From Gnetum montanum (taxonomy: Eukaryota; Streptophyta; Gnetopsida; Gnetales; Gnetaceae), in assembly GCA_015680685.1 (NCBI GenBank), contig MNCI01035304.1, forward strand, positions 123,050 to 163,330: a DNA stretch of 40,281 nucleotides, in the 5' to 3' direction. Made by a program: the position numbers and the translations under genes. The notes below the pieces were generated by a model. The model did not search any database. It was not told the DNA's origin and saw only the letters and a list, made by a program, of their open reading frames with translations. This document shows, piece by piece, positions 31,270-40,281 of the stretch (the first letter of the stretch is position 1; every line of letters starts with the position of its first letter).

Positions 31270-32180
31270 TTACGGTGTTTCACCGCGTAGAAGGTACTCT
31301 TTTATGTCATCATACCATTCTATCGCGTGTATTGTACTAACGGATGCAATTGGCAACGTATCAAGAGTATCAGTTATTGGTTTGGCACAACTGATTATGG
31401 AGCTTGGTAATGTATGGAACATGTCAGGCGATATGTTTAACGCTAAGGTGGCCAATAAGTCTACGATGGTATTATCATTTCTAGAGACGTGTTGCACATC
31501 AATGTTTTCGAATCGCTTCATTAAGTGTTTTGCCAAGTTACAGTATGGTTGTAAATGTTGCACTTTGCATGTATAAATATCTCTGACTTGGTTCAAAACC
31601 AGTTGTGAGTCTCCTCTGACCACTAATCGTGTGATGTCTAAAGCTAGTGCTGCTGCGAGACCTCTGAGGAGACCTTCGTACTCTGCTATGTTGTTGGTAC
31701 AGTGAAAGTTGAAACGATAAGCAAAGGGTCTGATCTCCCCGGAGGGGTAGGTGATGACAGCGGCAGCACTTCCCCCTCGAGAGGTGAATGCTCCATCAAA
31801 GTTTAGAATGGCATCATAGTCATTGGGTACAATGTCTATTACGCTTATATTTTCATCTGGGAATTCTGGCTCTATCGTTGCTTGATCGTGCGTTGGTGAC
31901 GTGGCCATTTGATTTGCTATGGCTTGACCCTTAACTGATGATTGAGCTATGTAGTGTAGGTCAAACTCAGCTATCATAGCTTTCCAACAGGCTATTCGAC
32001 TTGTCTCGTAAATATTTTCGATGATGGCTCTGAGCACATTATCCTTGCAGATTATGTTAACTTGATTACGGAAGAGGTAATGTCACCATTTCTTTAGAGA
32101 AAAGACTAGGGCTAAACATGACCTCTCCACCTCATTATACCTTTTCTCATGGGCAACTAATGCATGGCTTAAGTAATAGA
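31270..32180 (-). pseudogene. pol: Element B second (archaeal-type) RNase H and linker
   Basis: A long open stretch (32037-31270). Residues 1-70 are the end of the first RNase H and the linker (AIIENIYETSRIACWKAMIA, KGQAIANQMA). From about residue 80 comes the archaeal-type RNase H: NFDGAFTSRGGSAAAVI (D), NNIAEYEGLLRGL (E), VVRGDSQLVLNQ (D) and RNDNTIVDLLATLAL (D). All four acidic positions are kept, so this is the best-kept copy of the domain here. The first RNase H lies upstream at about 32340-32037 with stops. Confidence 0.86.
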
Positions 32181-33626
32181 CAGGGACTTCGGTTCCATCA
32201 TTTTATTTCTGGCAAAGCATAGATGTGATTGACGAATCTGAAGTGGCGAGGTAGATATACAAAGGTTTATCATTTTGAGGTGGATAAACCGTGGGTAGTC
32301 GGGCAAGTGCCATTTTAATATTATCAAATGCTTCTTGGCACTATGGAGTCCATTCAAAATGGATGTTCTTGCATAGCAAGTGGTTCATAGGTTTTGATTT
32401 ATCTATTAGTTTTTCTATGAACCTTCTGATGAACTGTAATTTACCTTGTAGACCTCGAAGTTCGGTAAGGTTGCCTGGTGGTTTTAAGTTTGTTATGGCC
32501 TTAACTTTATCCCTACTTCTGAGGCTATGAATCCAAGCATTTTTCCTATTTTGACGTCGAAGACGCATTTCTTTGGGTTAAGTCTCAGTTCATATTTTAA
32601 ACAACGTTTTAGTACTATGTCAAGATCTTGCACATGTTGTTTTGATGTCTTCGATTTAACCACAATATCGTCCACGTAGTCGTTGAGCGAGTTTAGCATG
32701 TAATCGCTAAAAATGAATGTCATCATCCGTTGATATGTGGCCCCAGCATTCTTGAGATCGAAGGGCATCATTGTATAACAAAAGGTTCCCCATGGTGTCA
32801 TGAAAGTAGTCGGGAGCTAGTGTTCCGGGTTAATGCATATTTGGTTGTATCCTGAGAAACCATCCATAAAAGATAATAGGGCATGCCCAGCGGTCAAGTC
32901 AACAAGTTGATAGATGCTAGGTAGGGGAAAATCATCTTTTATGGTTGCAACATTTAGATCCCGGAAGTCAATGCATAAGCGAATACTTCTGTTCTTTTTC
33001 GGGACAATGACCATGTTGGATACCCAATCGGCATAATCGATAGCTTGAATGAAACCAGCCTAGTAAATTTTGGTGATCTCATTGCGAACTGCCAATGCCA
33101 CCTCAGGTTTAACTTTTCGTGTTTTTTGCTTCACTAGCCTCAATTTTGGATCAAGGATAATGTTATGCTGGACAATTCGAGGGTCCAATCCAGGCATGTC
33201 CGTGTATGACCAAGCGAATGCCTTTATGTTGTCCCTAAGCACATTCTCTAGGTCTTTGGCTAGTTGGGGTTGCAGTAATGTACTTAGTTTTAATATTTTA
33301 ATTTCTCCATCGGGCATGGTGATGGGGGTTTTAGTCAACGAGTCTTCGGTAATGTTTTCGGCTTCTATGTCAAGGGGCTTTGTCATACCTTTATGGTTGT
33401 CTAGTGTTTGCTTTGTTGAGGCTATGACTGTGTCGTCTGTTGATAAACTTAAGTGGGTGAGATTTATGTCGATGTCCCTTGCGATCTTTCTGTATGGCCC
33501 ATCGATGATTAATGGTGCGGATAAATGCTGATAATTCATCAGACTTGCTTCTGCTAATAAACAGAGAGCAGAATGAGCTAACATATATTGTTCCATGTTC
33601 TCTGGCAGCGTAAGTCGTGTGTACAT
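32180..33626 (-). pseudogene. pol: Element B reverse transcriptase and first RNase H
   Basis: Minus strand. It opens with MYTRLTLPENMEQYM at 33626, directly after the minisatellite, and runs through ITEDSLTKTPITMPDGEIKI, AFAWSYTDMPGLDPRIVQHN and KPEVALAVRNEITKIY to a TAG; then WVSNMVIVPKKN, RLCIDFRDLN, FMDGFSGYNQI, MMPFDLKNAGATYQ and YVDD at 32668-32679. In the thumb a 16-base deletion between two GATA repeats (near 32512) shifts the frame. The RNase H start (DKSKPMNHLLCKNIHFEWTP) follows. Stops sit near 33062 and 32817. The first 90 residues, before the RT fold, are a linker also present in A. Confidence 0.9.
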
Positions 33627-33634
33627 GTATGGTG

Positions 33635-33830
33635 GTGGTTTACCGTCACACCGGGATGCATGGCAGTTTAAGGCCTTACCCAGCTGGATGTGGTAGTTTA
33701 AGGCCTTACCGGGCCGAATGGGGGTTTGTATGTTGCATTTTAAGGCCTTACCAAGCTGTCATGGCAATTTAAGGCCATACTGGATCGTCATGGTAATGTA
33801 AGGCCATACCGGGCCGAATGTTTATCGTAA
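33635..33830. repeat. Minisatellite before RT in element B
   Basis: Five to six units of the form GGCAGTTTAAGGCCTTACCC, some with GGGCCGAATG or GGATCGTCATG spacers, at 25-40 base spacing. In pol orientation each reads GGTAAGGCCTTAAACTGCCA, the same unit as in A at 20255-20340. Confidence 0.82.
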
Positions 33831-34021
33831 AATTTGCACAGGAGAGTTTGCGCCAAAATGTCTGGTGTGGAATTCTGAAGTTGGTTTACAAGGGAATCAG
33901 GATGTAGTAGTATTTATTTTGTTTTAGAGATATTTTTTTATTTTTTGAAAAAATTTTGATAAAAATGAGTAAAAAAAGATAAAAAGAGGCAAATCGCAAG
34001 GCGGCGGCGGTGGCGGAGCGC

Positions 34022-34029
34022 TATATAAA
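34022..34029 (+). promoter_or_regulatory. TATA box of the antisense gene in element B
   Basis: TATATAAA in GCGCTATATAAAGGG, about 190 bases beyond the pre-RT minisatellite and 228 bases before the exon 1 ATG. A GC-rich run (GGCGGCGGCGGTGGCGG) lies just upstream. Between box and ATG the leader is dense in AGCGTAAGC-type blocks. Confidence 0.6.
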
Positions 34030-34249
34030 GGGTAGGGATGTCATTTGTAAACATTGTAAACAGGCAACAAGCGTACACAGTGAGCATAAGCATAGACAGT
34101 GAGCATGAGCGTAAGCGCAGATGTCCCAACTTAGCGTGAGTGTAGATATTCCAACTCGGTGTAGAGGCTCAGACCCCAGTGTAGAGGCTCAGCGTAAGCG
34201 GTTTCGACCCTCAATGTAACTTGTCAATCCCAGCGTAGAGGATGCCGAG

Positions 34250-37200
34250 ATGGACAAAGGCAAGGAAGTGGAAGGCCAGGGGAGGAAGGGACCTAACCTG
34301 ACCTTCGCGGAGGAGAGTGAGGCCATGCTGTAGTGTCTGCCTAGGCCGAGGGTTCCATCGTGGCCTGGATCGTCACACAGGTAGGCTCTGATCCTGCCTT
34401 TGTTAGTTATTTTCATCTGTGCATGTTTTGTAGCGTAGACAGTTTCAGTAACGTAGAGGGCTTCAACGTATACGCCTGGCATAGAGAGTTAGCATAGAGG
34501 GTTTTGGCATAAAGTGTATACTATACATAGCTTGAGTTGTTTGTAGCGTAATCTGTTTTGTCGATGCACAGCGTAAACAATTTTACGAGCGTCAAGTGTA
34601 GATGATTTTATCAGCGTATAACCTGACTATTTTTTACGGCATATATGCTGGCTGTTCGCACAATGTTCAGCATAAATTGTTTACACAGTGTTCAGCGTAG
34701 ACTATTTACATGATGTTTAGCGTAAACTGTTTGCACAGTGTTCAGTGTAAATTGCTTAGATAGCGTATACACTGAAGAGTTTTATGGCGTATATGCTGAG
34801 AATTTTCACAGCGTATACGCTGCGTGTGAACAGTTTGTTCTTTTTCAAGCGGTGTATAGCATAGACTTGTTTTCATGGCGAGAACTGTTTTCACAGCATA
34901 AACTAGTTTTACAGCATATATGCCAACTGCAAATAAGTGCGAACACCCTGTTGGTAGCGCATACGCCGAGTTAAGTAGCGCATACGTCGAGCGTAAAAAA
35001 TTTTGACAACGTATATGCCCAGCGTAAACAGTTTTGACAGCGTATACACCCAGCGTATACGCCAAGCGTAAATAGTTTTAATAGCATATACGCCCAGCGT
35101 ATACGCCCAGCGTATACGCCCAGCGTATACGCCCAGCGTATACGCCTAGCGTAAACAATTAGTAATTTTTCTAAGTGTTAGCCTACGATGTGAAATTTTG
35201 TTCTTCATCCCATTTTCATGCATGGCTAATTTATTGTGGCATTTTGGTTGATTGCAGGGACACTGAACCTTTTCTACTGGTAGTTGAGCTAATGGGGGTA
35301 CTGACATGGTTTGGCCTCATTGAGGACGATGAACCCACCCCTGATTTGACTGTTGATGATAATGGGGTATGGTTCAGCGAAGGGGCATGTGAGTTCCTTG
35401 CTTTCATCCTGGCCAGGTTTAAAGTGGTGGTATGGTCGCATCTAAGTGAATTGGTGGCATGGAACGTGCTTGAGGCCATGTTGCCAAGAGCCTCAGAGGG
35501 TGTTGCGATCTTCATGGAAGACATTGACGAGGGGCCGCTTGTGATCGAGGGTGGTCCCTCTGGTGGGCCTAAGTCTACTCGCCCGTTAATGCGCGTGTGG
35601 GCCCAATTGCCACGAGGGTGCGATTATCTGAACAACACTCTGTTTTTAGCTGCGCAGGTGCATACGTTGTTCCAGAACCCTCCTAGCATACTGTACCAGG
35701 TGGATAGGTAGGATCGTTTAAGCTTGTTGTTTCTTGTCGTCGTTTGGCGTCTGCTTCTATTTTGACATCCGTTCTTTTGTAGGCCCCAAGTTAACCTAGA
35801 CGGAACATGCGTTGAGGATGATGGGCTTGCTCTAGCTCGTATCGCTCTAGAGAACTTTATGACGGGTCCCACCCTTCGTGGAGCTGTATTAGCTCAAACC
35901 AAGGGTGATATCATCCATTTTCACAAATGATTCTCTAGAGCGTTCACACAATGCAAAGCTCGTGGATGGTTGCATGGGGATTGGTCGCATAAGGGACCAA
36001 TTTTTCCTCGTGACTTTGACTTGGGTAGCACTTCTAAGTCTACTACTGAAGGTAAGTGACAATATTTTCTAAATGTGTTAACGTGTTTTTTCAACTGCTG
36101 GGGGTTATACTGATATGATGATTTCAAATTGTATTTACAGTTGATGTCCCTCCTGGTGGGGACCCTATTACAACAGGACGAACTGAGACTACCTTGTCAA
36201 TGAAGTTCAGGGAGGTCAGTAAGGCTCAAAAATGGTTATGTACCCACTCCCTACCATCCGTCGCCCATTGTTTAAATGACGCCAGCCTTATGGAGCTCTT
36301 TACCATCCCTAATCCTGATGTATCAATAGCCGAAATGATCGGAATCGTTGATTCATTTGACAACTCCGTCTCTTACTATAGAACCTGGATTAAGGGTGTT
36401 AAGATAGTTTTCCATCTGTCACCTAAATTCTTTTCGAACTTGTTTGGTGTACTGGCGGATGGTATAAGTGTAGCTTTGAACAGGTCTCATAAAGAGCTTC
36501 ATACGGTTTGTGAATTAGAGGACTAGTTGGACGTTACCAAGGGTGCTAAGGGATTCCCTACGAGTTATATCCCTTGTTTAGGGCACGGGTATTCCCTAAA
36601 TCCCTTTCCCAGGTGCGGAGTCTTGGTGTTGAGGCTGTGCGTATTATGCGAACCATCCTAGAAATTGGAATGCGTTATAACTGGGCCCAATTTTTGTTGT
36701 CGGGTCTCAACAAGGAGATAGTGCGATTGCGCTTAAATGTCGAGGTGCAATCCCACTTTACCTTTGCCTTCTTTGCTGGTTATCTTCGCCACTTAGTGAA
36801 ATTTCTAGTGGTTCGTGCAGACAATAAGTATGTTCTACAGGATCGAGGTCAATTATCCCACCCATGGATCAACCATTTGTTTGAAACAGCCAAGTCCCAG
36901 GATGCGCCTGAGGGAATTGATGAATCTGTATCTATCACGACAAGGGGATCATCTGGTACCTCAATCCACACACGTGATAGTGTGGGGTTGGAACCAGACG
37001 ATGTGCCTTATACTGCGAAAAGAGCAGAACAGGTCATCAAAGAAACCATTGGCAAGGCCAAGTCGAAGCTGACAAAGCATGAACATTCAGCCGAGGAGGC
37101 CTCAAATGTGGACGAGCCACAGGTTAAGCGTATACGGTTCAAGATGCCTACCCGAGGTAAGTAAACTTCGTACACTTGTTGCTTTATGATTTTTATCTTA

Positions 37201-37812
37201 TTCATAATTTTTACTTTAACCATTTATATGCCACTGATGCCTTCAGACTTGACTCGAGAAGTGAGGAGGCAGGAATTAGAGACTATCATTGAAGAGGAGG
37301 AAGCTTCAACAGAGTTAGTGACCGATGAGGAGGAGGCTGGAAAGGATCAGATGGAAAGAATGGAGGAGCTACGGGAAGACACCATGGAGACCGAACTAGT
37401 GGATGACCAGAGTGGTGTCGATGAAATGTTCAGTAGCTTCCTCAAGGGAAGGTTGGACCTTGGCGATCCTCCAAACCCAGAAGGGGACCGAGAACATGGT
37501 ATGTTTTCATTCATTTTATTATGTTACTCTGTGAGTTGTTGTTTTATGGTGTCTTATTTTTATTTTTTTATCGCTTCCAGACGAAGGTAGTGAAACCAGA
37601 AAAATACGACTGGACGTGCCCATGAAAACGGTTCCCCCTGAAAGGATCGCGGAGGTTGGTCCATTTCGCACTCGTGGGCCATTTACTTGGACAGAGATGC
37701 CAAGTAAAATGGATTTTGTGGCTAGTATCGCTAAGGAAGTTGTTGAACGAATTCAGAAAGTCCACCCTGAGATAGGTATATATGTTTCGAGTTGTTTGCA
37801 ACTTTAGAGTTT
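34250..37812 (+). pseudogene. Antisense gene of element B, exons 1-6, cut by element C
   Basis: Runs opposite to B's pol. Exons: 1, 34250-34380; 2, 35258-35707; 3, 35783-36051; 4, 36141-37156; 5, 37247-37498; 6, 37581-37775. All five complete introns have GT and AG (for example CAG/GTAGGC, TTGCAG/GG, AAG/GTAAGTG, TTACAG/TT). Phases join the exons in frame (2, 2, 1, 1, 1), the same as in A. Exon 2 is fully open for 149 codons (PFLLVVELMGVLTWFGLIED ... FQNPPSILYQVDR). Exon 4 has FHLSPKFFSNLFGVLAD and YNWAQFLLSGL and ends basic (VKRIRFKMP). Exon 5 is acidic. Defects: TAG in exon 1, TGA in exon 3, a stop and shift at about 36524-36560. After intron 6 begins (37776), the LTR of C interrupts; exons 7 and 8 may continue beyond C. 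Confidence 0.82.
34381..35257 (+). repeat. Intron 1 of the antisense gene in B, filled with GCGTATACGC repeats
   Basis: 877 bases between CACAG/GTAGGC and TTGCAG/GG. The palindrome GCGTATACGC and variants (GCGTAAAC, GCATATACGC) recur throughout; at 35095-35146 the 13-base unit CAGCGTATACGCC is repeated four times in tandem. The same palindrome fills the LTRs of B and C. Open frames at 34738-35065 are repeat translations. Confidence 0.75.
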
Positions 37813-39114
37813 TGAAACACCACAAAAATCTTTGAGTTTAGCATCTGTCCGACAAGAAGCAGATCCCCATGACCCACAGGCGGCTTCGGCTACATTTGAA
37901 GTCACACAGGGCAATCTTGGAAATCGAAACATCTGGTTCTAAGTGTTGTGCCAGCGTATACGCCCAGCGTATACGCCCAGCTTTAAACCGTGGTGTGCTA
38001 GCGTCTACGCCCAGCGTCTATGCCCAGCGTCTATGCACAGCGTGTATGCTTGGCTCTCCGGCGTACACGCCCAGGTATGACAGATGCACACGCTCGACGA
38101 CAAAATCTCCAATGGCAACATGAAGATTACACCGAAGAGCAAGAATTGAAGCAAGTGGACATCCTTCGGCGTATACGCTCGGCATATACGCCCAACGTTC
38201 ACCAGCGTATACGCCCCAGCGTATACGCCAGCATCTATCCGTCTACGCCCAGCATATACGCCCGGTGTATACGCCCAGCGTATATGCTGGCCTGTTGTAA
38301 CGTATACGCCCAACGTATACCATGTTTCTAAATTGTAACGCCCGGTCTATACGCCACGTGTCTCCCAGTCTGATTTTCCCGGTAATCCTACCCCTATAAA
38401 TAGCCCAGTTTTCCGCATTTACGAGGTCCGCAAAAATTTACCAGAGCAGACCCAGGGCAATTATGCTGCAGAAACCCCCTTACGCTTACTCTTATGCTGG
38501 AAGTCCTGTACGCCGAGCACAGTCCGCGCTCCGCCTACCATGTCAGCCGGCTGCATCCCTCCATTCACCGGGGCTTTACGTCCGCCTTGTGTCCCTACAC
38601 AACTGCGTTAGACCGGTGCACAACATTTTAACTCTATAATCCACTGTTCATGCTTATTGCAAGTTCTTTTACAGTTTTACGTTAATTTGGCCCGCGCTTC
38701 GTTTACGCCTACTTACGTTTACGCTCCGTCAGCGTCCGTGTACGCCCACTGTTTACGCCGTTTGCATCTGTTTACGCCCTTTGTACTTGTTTACGCTATT
38801 TACGCCTGCATACACTTACACTGGGCCTATCTCTGTTTACGCTGTTCATGCTCGACGTTGTTTACGCCCCTCTACGCTTACGCTCTCTGTGCCTGTTTCG
38901 CCGTTTATGCCCTGTTTTACACATAACCCAGCGTGTAACACTTCGGTGGCGCTCGGGGAAGTCCTCGTTTGATCCGCGTGCGGACCATTCAAGGCACTCT
39001 GCCTTCGTCCACTCCAGCTCGTCCTCAAGCGGAGGCAGGGTTGACTATGCTTGTCCGCTGATCTTTCGGTGCCCGTAACGTTCCAGCCTCGCACCGACGA
39101 TTTCGGTCGGCACA
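37813..39114 (+). mobile_element. 5' LTR of element C
   Basis: 1,302 bases, TGAAACACCACAAAA to GGTCGGCACA. No PPT precedes it; instead it breaks intron 6 of the antisense gene of B, and a PBS follows, so it is a true 5' LTR of a later insertion. CpG sites are plentiful and the GCGTATACGC palindromes (37951-38330) are mostly intact, unlike those in A, which suggests a younger copy. TATAAATA lies at 38395-38402. Flanking bases 37808-37812 are AGTTT; the partner duplication would lie beyond the window. Open frames at 37869-38331 and 38657-39094 are repeat or LTR by-products. Confidence 0.92.
38395..38402 (+). promoter_or_regulatory. TATA box of the element C LTR
   Basis: TATAAATA in ACCCCTATAAATAGCCC, about 720 bases before the LTR end. 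Confidence 0.65.
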
Positions 39115-39119
39115 GTTTT

Positions 39120-39136
39120 TGGCGCTAGAAGGAGGG
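39120..39136 (+). other. Primer binding site of element C
   Basis: TGGCGCTAGAAGGAGGG, five bases after the LTR end (spacer GTTTT). It is the best-kept PBS here and the reference for those of A and F. A start of TGGCGC fits the PBS type of Tat and Athila elements; I cannot name the tRNA with certainty. Confidence 0.75.
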
Positions 39137-39478
39137 CCTCTTCGCTAAACAGACTTCACGTTCCTCAGCGTCTACACTCATCAGCGTCTTCGCTGCCGTT
39201 TTCAGACCCTTGACTCAGTGTCTAGCTGTCGATTCTTCAGCATTTACGCTGCACAAACCCTAGCGTATACGCTGCACGCTTACGCCAGCGTTTACGTTGC
39301 ACAAACCCTAGCGTATACGCTGCACGCTTACGCCAGCGTTTACGCTGCATACCCTAGCGTATACGCTGCACGCTTACGCCAGCGTTTACGCTGCATACTT
39401 ACCTAGTAGATTCGTCTACGCCAGTCGCATACACTACGTTATTCGCATCAATCCCGCACACTCGAACCGTCTATCATC
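39137..39478 (+). repeat. gag leader of element C with tandem palindromic repeat
   Basis: At about 39240-39400 a unit of 50-57 bases is repeated about three times: CCCTAGCGTATACGCTGCAC then GCTTACGCCAGCGTTTACGC. It is built from the same AGCGTATACGCT palindrome as the LTR. No coding sequence before the ATG at 39479. Confidence 0.75.
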
Positions 39479-40281
39479 ATGAATCCCATCAACATCACCG
39501 CTGCTACTACCCAGAACGTTAACATCTCAGACACAACGGCTGCCCAGCAATCTATCACACAACATATGGGAGGGCAATCCACAATGGGGCCCCGTCGGTC
39601 GTTGAGGTTGCAAGGGAGAGACCCTGCCGCTAACATTATAAGCCAAGACGAGTATAACTTCATCTGCATTAAGATGCAAGCAGGCCTGGTGGTAGATCGG
39701 GCTGAAATGGAGGTAAAAAGGCAATTTGAAATCTTTTACAGAGGGGGATACGAATTCATCCCTTCCCCATACGATGTAATTCCCATTCCAGAACAATTCT
39801 TGAAACTCTTTACGCAGCTCCTTCTGCACAAGAGCCAATCGCTAGACCAAATTACGGCAGACCCACAACGGGATGAAGAGGACGAATTCACTGCGCAATC
39901 TGAGCATGAAGACTCCTATCATACTCTTAGTCCACATAACCACATGAATCCCATATTTAACCCGGACGCAGGGGAGACCATACCCCTCCAACCCGTTAAC
40001 TCTACCCACACCCAAGCACTGTTACAAGAAACATCCGCGTCAGCCCAGGTCCCTCCCCAGGACAACCCTTTGCCCAACGCCTTCCCTTTTACAGCTGCGG
40101 GTTCATCCTCCCAAACACCGCCCCCTCACAGTAACGTGGGGGTGACGTTCCAGTCCCAAGTGGTAAGAATGCCACACATTATGTCGTGTCCACATCTGCC
40201 CACTACATCCCACATGTCCAAACGCATGCACCCCCTTTCACTGCCGTAACCCAACAAGGGGCCTCCTCATACAACATGGCC
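39479..40281 (+). CDS. gag: Element C gag, N-terminal part (runs off the window)
   Basis: The ATG at 39479 (MNPINITAATTQ) opens 256 codons. Recognisable blocks shared with A and F: GPRRSLRLQGRDP, EYNFICIKMQAGLVVDRAEM, FEIFYRGGYEFIPSPYDVIP, an acidic segment (RDEEDEFTAQSEHEDSYHTL), then a Pro/Gln/Ser-rich spacer (SSSQTPPPHSNVGVTFQSQV). A one-base change near 40175-40190 shifts the frame: the expected continuation (HYIPHVQ..., as in A) is in the next frame and the present one stops at 40247. Apart from this it has no stops, in contrast to A. The gag core, zinc knuckle and everything after lie outside the window. Confidence 0.82.

Noticed and set aside
31044-31576. Plus-strand open frames opposite integrase and RNase H of B
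   Set aside because: Shadows of pol; the minus strand has all the conserved motifs.

Overview
The window is a stretch of a plant nuclear genome made almost wholly of decayed, nested and joined Ty3/gypsy LTR retrotransposons. I see no host gene, tRNA, rRNA or CRISPR array. The pol genes have the marks of the Tat group: reverse transcriptase (RT) with YVDD, a retroviral-type RNase H followed by a second archaeal-type RNase H, then integrase (INT), with a PBS starting TGGCGC and a PPT of AAAGAGGGG. The density of old copies suggests a plant with a large genome. A gymnosperm or fern is possible, but the species cannot be told from this sequence.

I split the window into seven copies. G (minus): LTR tip at 1-225, inserted in F. 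F (minus, 226 to about 4405): RT, minisatellite, remnant of an antisense-gene promoter, gag start, PBS, 5' LTR. E (plus, about 4405-7096): integrase and 3' noncoding region. A (plus, 7097-26219): a whole element with LTRs of about 2.15 kb; E and A share the LTR at 7097-9248 as a tandem dimer. D (minus, 26220-27389): integrase end. B (minus, 27390-37812): 3' LTR, INT, RNases H, RT, and an antisense gene. C (plus, 37813 to window end): 5' LTR, PBS, leader, start of gag; inserted in B.

The main discovery is an intron-containing gene carried antisense between protease and RT in element A (minus strand, 14488-19916, 8 exons) and again in element B (plus strand, 34250-37812, exons 1-6 before C interrupts it). 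The two copies agree in exon order, exon sizes, intron positions and phases, and protein sequence. The protein (about 1,100 residues) is unknown to me; it has an acidic segment, a basic patch and a helical C-terminal part. The gene has its own TATA-type promoter beside the minisatellite that precedes RT, and a long first intron.

That first intron is packed with the same palindromic short motif that fills the element's LTR and its gag leader. The motif differs by subfamily (TCACGCTG/CAGCGTGA in A; GCGTATACGC in B and C; GCTACGCTA/TAGCGTAGC in F), but every version contains the half-site ACGCT/AGCGT. I infer an element-encoded factor that may act on its own family through this motif, by analogy with VANC proteins of VANDAL DNA transposons. 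That is a hypothesis. All copies except C are heavily damaged, largely by C-to-T type changes.
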